64,000 nt of DNA, taken from contig CANBCI010000001.1 of assembly GCA_947367055.1 (NCBI GenBank), positions 1 to 64,000 of the forward strand. Direction: 5' to 3'. A program made the translations under genes and the position numbers. This document shows positions 62,674 through 64,000 of this stretch, in pieces. This DNA is from an uncultured Alphaproteobacteria bacterium (GTDB lineage Bacteria > Pseudomonadota > Alphaproteobacteria > Rs-D84). The notes beneath the pieces are model-generated. The model saw nothing but the letters and a program-made list of their open reading frames with translations. It had not been told where the DNA came from and made no database searches. Numbering within the stretch: the stretch's first letter is position 1; each line of letters starts with the position of its first letter.

Positions 62674-64000
62674 ATGCGGCACAAATCGTGGATATTTTCT
62701 GATAAGACAATGCTGAATTTAATCCACCGTTTTCTTTTCTCTACATTAGTGCTGATATGTGTAAATCCGTTTGCATATGGTGCGGGCTACACATGCCCCG
62801 CATATAAAAAATACACATCGTGCAGTTCCGGGTATTATCTGAACGGGACGGGTGCGGGAAATTCGTGTGATGCGTGTCCGTCCGGGTGCACATGTGCCGG
62901 CGGTACTGCACAGCCTGTATGCAACTGTGACCCTGGATATTATAAATTAAACGGCGAATGCGTTGAATGCGGCGCCGGCGGTTATTACTGCCCCGGCGAC
63001 AATAACAGATACAGATGTCCCGCAAATAACCAAGATTTGGCGATATTATCCGGTGCCGAAGTTCTTGAGCAAAAGCAAGAATGGTCCAGCAGTTCCCCAC
63101 GTTCAACCAATGCCGGTCAATGCATGGGCGACGCTTACATAAAAACAGAATCTGGGACATATCTGGCGGAATGCTCGTGGAACGGCAAAAATTATTATGA
63201 TGCTTGTAACGGTGACTTTTTATGGTACGCGGCAAATACCGGGTATTACTTATATGGATATAAAAGCACATCGTGGGAAGCATGGTATAGCGGCGCGCGC
63301 GCATGCACAAATGCGCCGGCGAACTCGCACTATACAGGCGCCGGCGATCCGGAAACAAACAACTGCCCGTGGATATGCGATGCCGGATACTATCTGTCGG
63401 GCGGCAGCTGCGTACAGTGCGAATCCGTTTATTATTGCCCGGGCGACAACAACCGATATTCATGCCCCACCCCGCAAAGCGATAAATATTATACTTACGG
63501 CTGGGCATATTCAATAAACAGCCCAAAGGGCAGCACATCAATAACACAATGCAATCTGGACAGGGCCCTGGGGGAAACATGGATTTATGAATTCCAATAT
63601 AACGGCCTGTACCGCTGGACCGGTAAATGTTATTATTCCCCAGAAACAGAGATATACAACAACTGCGAAAACGACCGGTATTTTCGTGAATGCAATGCCG
63701 GGTATTATGCCAGCACAATTCCGCTGGGGCCGGGATTCTCCAATTCTTGCCAGCCGTGCGACGCCGGCTCATACACCAAGGCGGCCGGGCACCTGGGCAT
63801 AACGGGCAGCAACGATGATTCATACCATTACGCCACATCATGCACGTTATGTGAAACCGGTACTTACAATGACAAAAGCGCCGGCACATCGTGCACCGCA
63901 TGCACAAACGGGCCCGATAATTCGCATTATGTCGGAACGGGCGCCAATTCCGCCAATTGCCAGTGGGAATGCGACACAGGACATAACAAAACAGTCAAAA
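62674..64000 (+). CDS. Large secreted cysteine-rich repeat protein (3' truncated by window)
   Basis: The frame is open from the ATG at 62674, after a GGAGGG site, to the window end, giving at least 442 residues. A signal peptide or N-terminal anchor ends near residue 37 ('NPFAYGAG'). Repeats of the form 'GYYL-x-G-x4-C-x-C' and 'YYCPGDNNRY-x-CP' (at about residues 108 and 255) resemble eukaryotic-type growth-factor-receptor cysteine modules. Tyr, Trp and Gly are abundant. It is related in style to the Cys-rich proteins at 4248 and 53920, but no structured RNA precedes it. Probably a surface protein. Confidence 0.82.
   Translation, partial: MRHKSWIFSDKTMLNLIHRFLFSTLVLICVNPFAYGAGYTCPAYKKYTSCSSGYYLNGTGAGNSCDACPSGCTCAGGTAQPVCNCDPGYYKLNGECVECGAGGYYCPGDNNRYRCPANNQDLAILSGAEVLEQKQEWSSSSPRSTNAGQCMGDAYIKTESGTYLAECSWNGKNYYDACNGDFLWYAANTGYYLYGYKSTSWEAWYSGARACTNAPANSHYTGAGDPETNNCPWICDAGYYLSGGSCVQCESVYYCPGDNNRYSCPTPQSDKYYTYGWAYSINSPKGSTSITQCNLDRALGETWIYEFQYNGLYRWTGKCYYSPETEIYNNCENDRYFRECNAGYYASTIPLGPGFSNSCQPCDAGSYTKAAGHLGITGSNDDSYHYATSCTLCETGTYNDKSAGTSCTACTNGPDNSHYVGTGANSANCQWECDTGHNKTVK

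Noticed and set aside
62741-63907. 388-residue minus-strand ORF
   Set aside because: It is the shadow of the Cys-rich plus-strand gene, which has a strong ribosome site and signal peptide. The shadow composition (Cys, Arg, His, Met) is unnatural.

Overview
The window looks like part of a host-associated, moderately reduced alphaproteobacterial chromosome. I infer, from memory, that it may belong to the uncultured gut RF32-type lineage. The evidence is a fused str-S10-spc-alpha ribosomal block in proteobacterial order, with no rpsD between rpsK and rpoA; Gram-negative envelope genes (tolB, asmA-like, several outer-membrane barrels, lipoprotein); and many secreted cysteine-rich and coiled-coil surface proteins. 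Base composition is moderate in housekeeping genes and clearly AT-rich in several accessory genes.

Layout: 2-1339 is the end of an unrecognised protein. On the minus strand, 1407-23678 holds rpsL-rpsG-fusA-tuf-rpsJ-rplCDWB-rpsS-rplV-rpsC-rplP-rpmC-rpsQ-rplNXE-rpsNH-rplFR-rpsE-rpmD-rplO-secY-rpsMK-rpoA-rplQ. It is transcribed from a near-consensus promoter at 23827-23855. A three-gene accessory block (3317-6386) interrupts it between rpsK and rpoA, and rpoA-rplQ has its own promoter. Region 23985-32675 carries outer-membrane barrels, an acyl-CoA ligase, tRNA-Pro with a scarred 3' flank, an ABC exporter, mltG, fabF and acpP. Region 32813-42750 carries an inactive-looking integrase relative, lepA, rbfA, a VTT membrane protein, a two-copy protein of an unrecognised domain family, four tandem coiled-coil surface proteins and a barrel. 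Region 42902-47546 holds ftsE-ftsX-DUF218-plsC-nuclease facing tolB. Region 47757-54531 is mixed: a ribbon-helix-helix-like pair, a VirB2-like pilin, a lipoprotein, fba, an Xre regulator, efp, ppa and a Cys-rich protein. Region 54849-64000 holds dnaN, cdaA, asmA-like, an RluC/D synthase, a pilin, uvrC, pgsA and the start of a large Cys-rich protein.

The strongest candidate for something undescribed is a family of four structured RNAs on the minus strand (5291-5508, 52063-52250, 52306-52482, 54556-54763). Each is about 175-220 nt and has a promoter just upstream. Each shows a long-range helix plus an H-type pseudoknot built from GGAGG/CCTCC-type strands, with compensatory changes between copies. 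Each ends in an intrinsic-terminator hairpin. Two end just before the ribosome site of a secreted Cys-rich protein gene; two lie in tandem before an Xre regulator gene. They look like attenuating leader RNAs (riboswitch-like) or independently terminated small RNAs. No ligand or partner can be read from the sequence.

Other notable points: a duplicated ribosome-binding site that creates an upstream ORF overlapping the rplO start codon; two mutually exclusive hairpins before secY; a leaderless-looking ftsE promoter; c-di-AMP cyclase cdaA in an alphaproteobacterial setting; a short UvrC; and an interrupted tRNA 3'-end copy beside tRNA-Pro. All functional names rest on recognised motifs and remembered family features, not on database searches.
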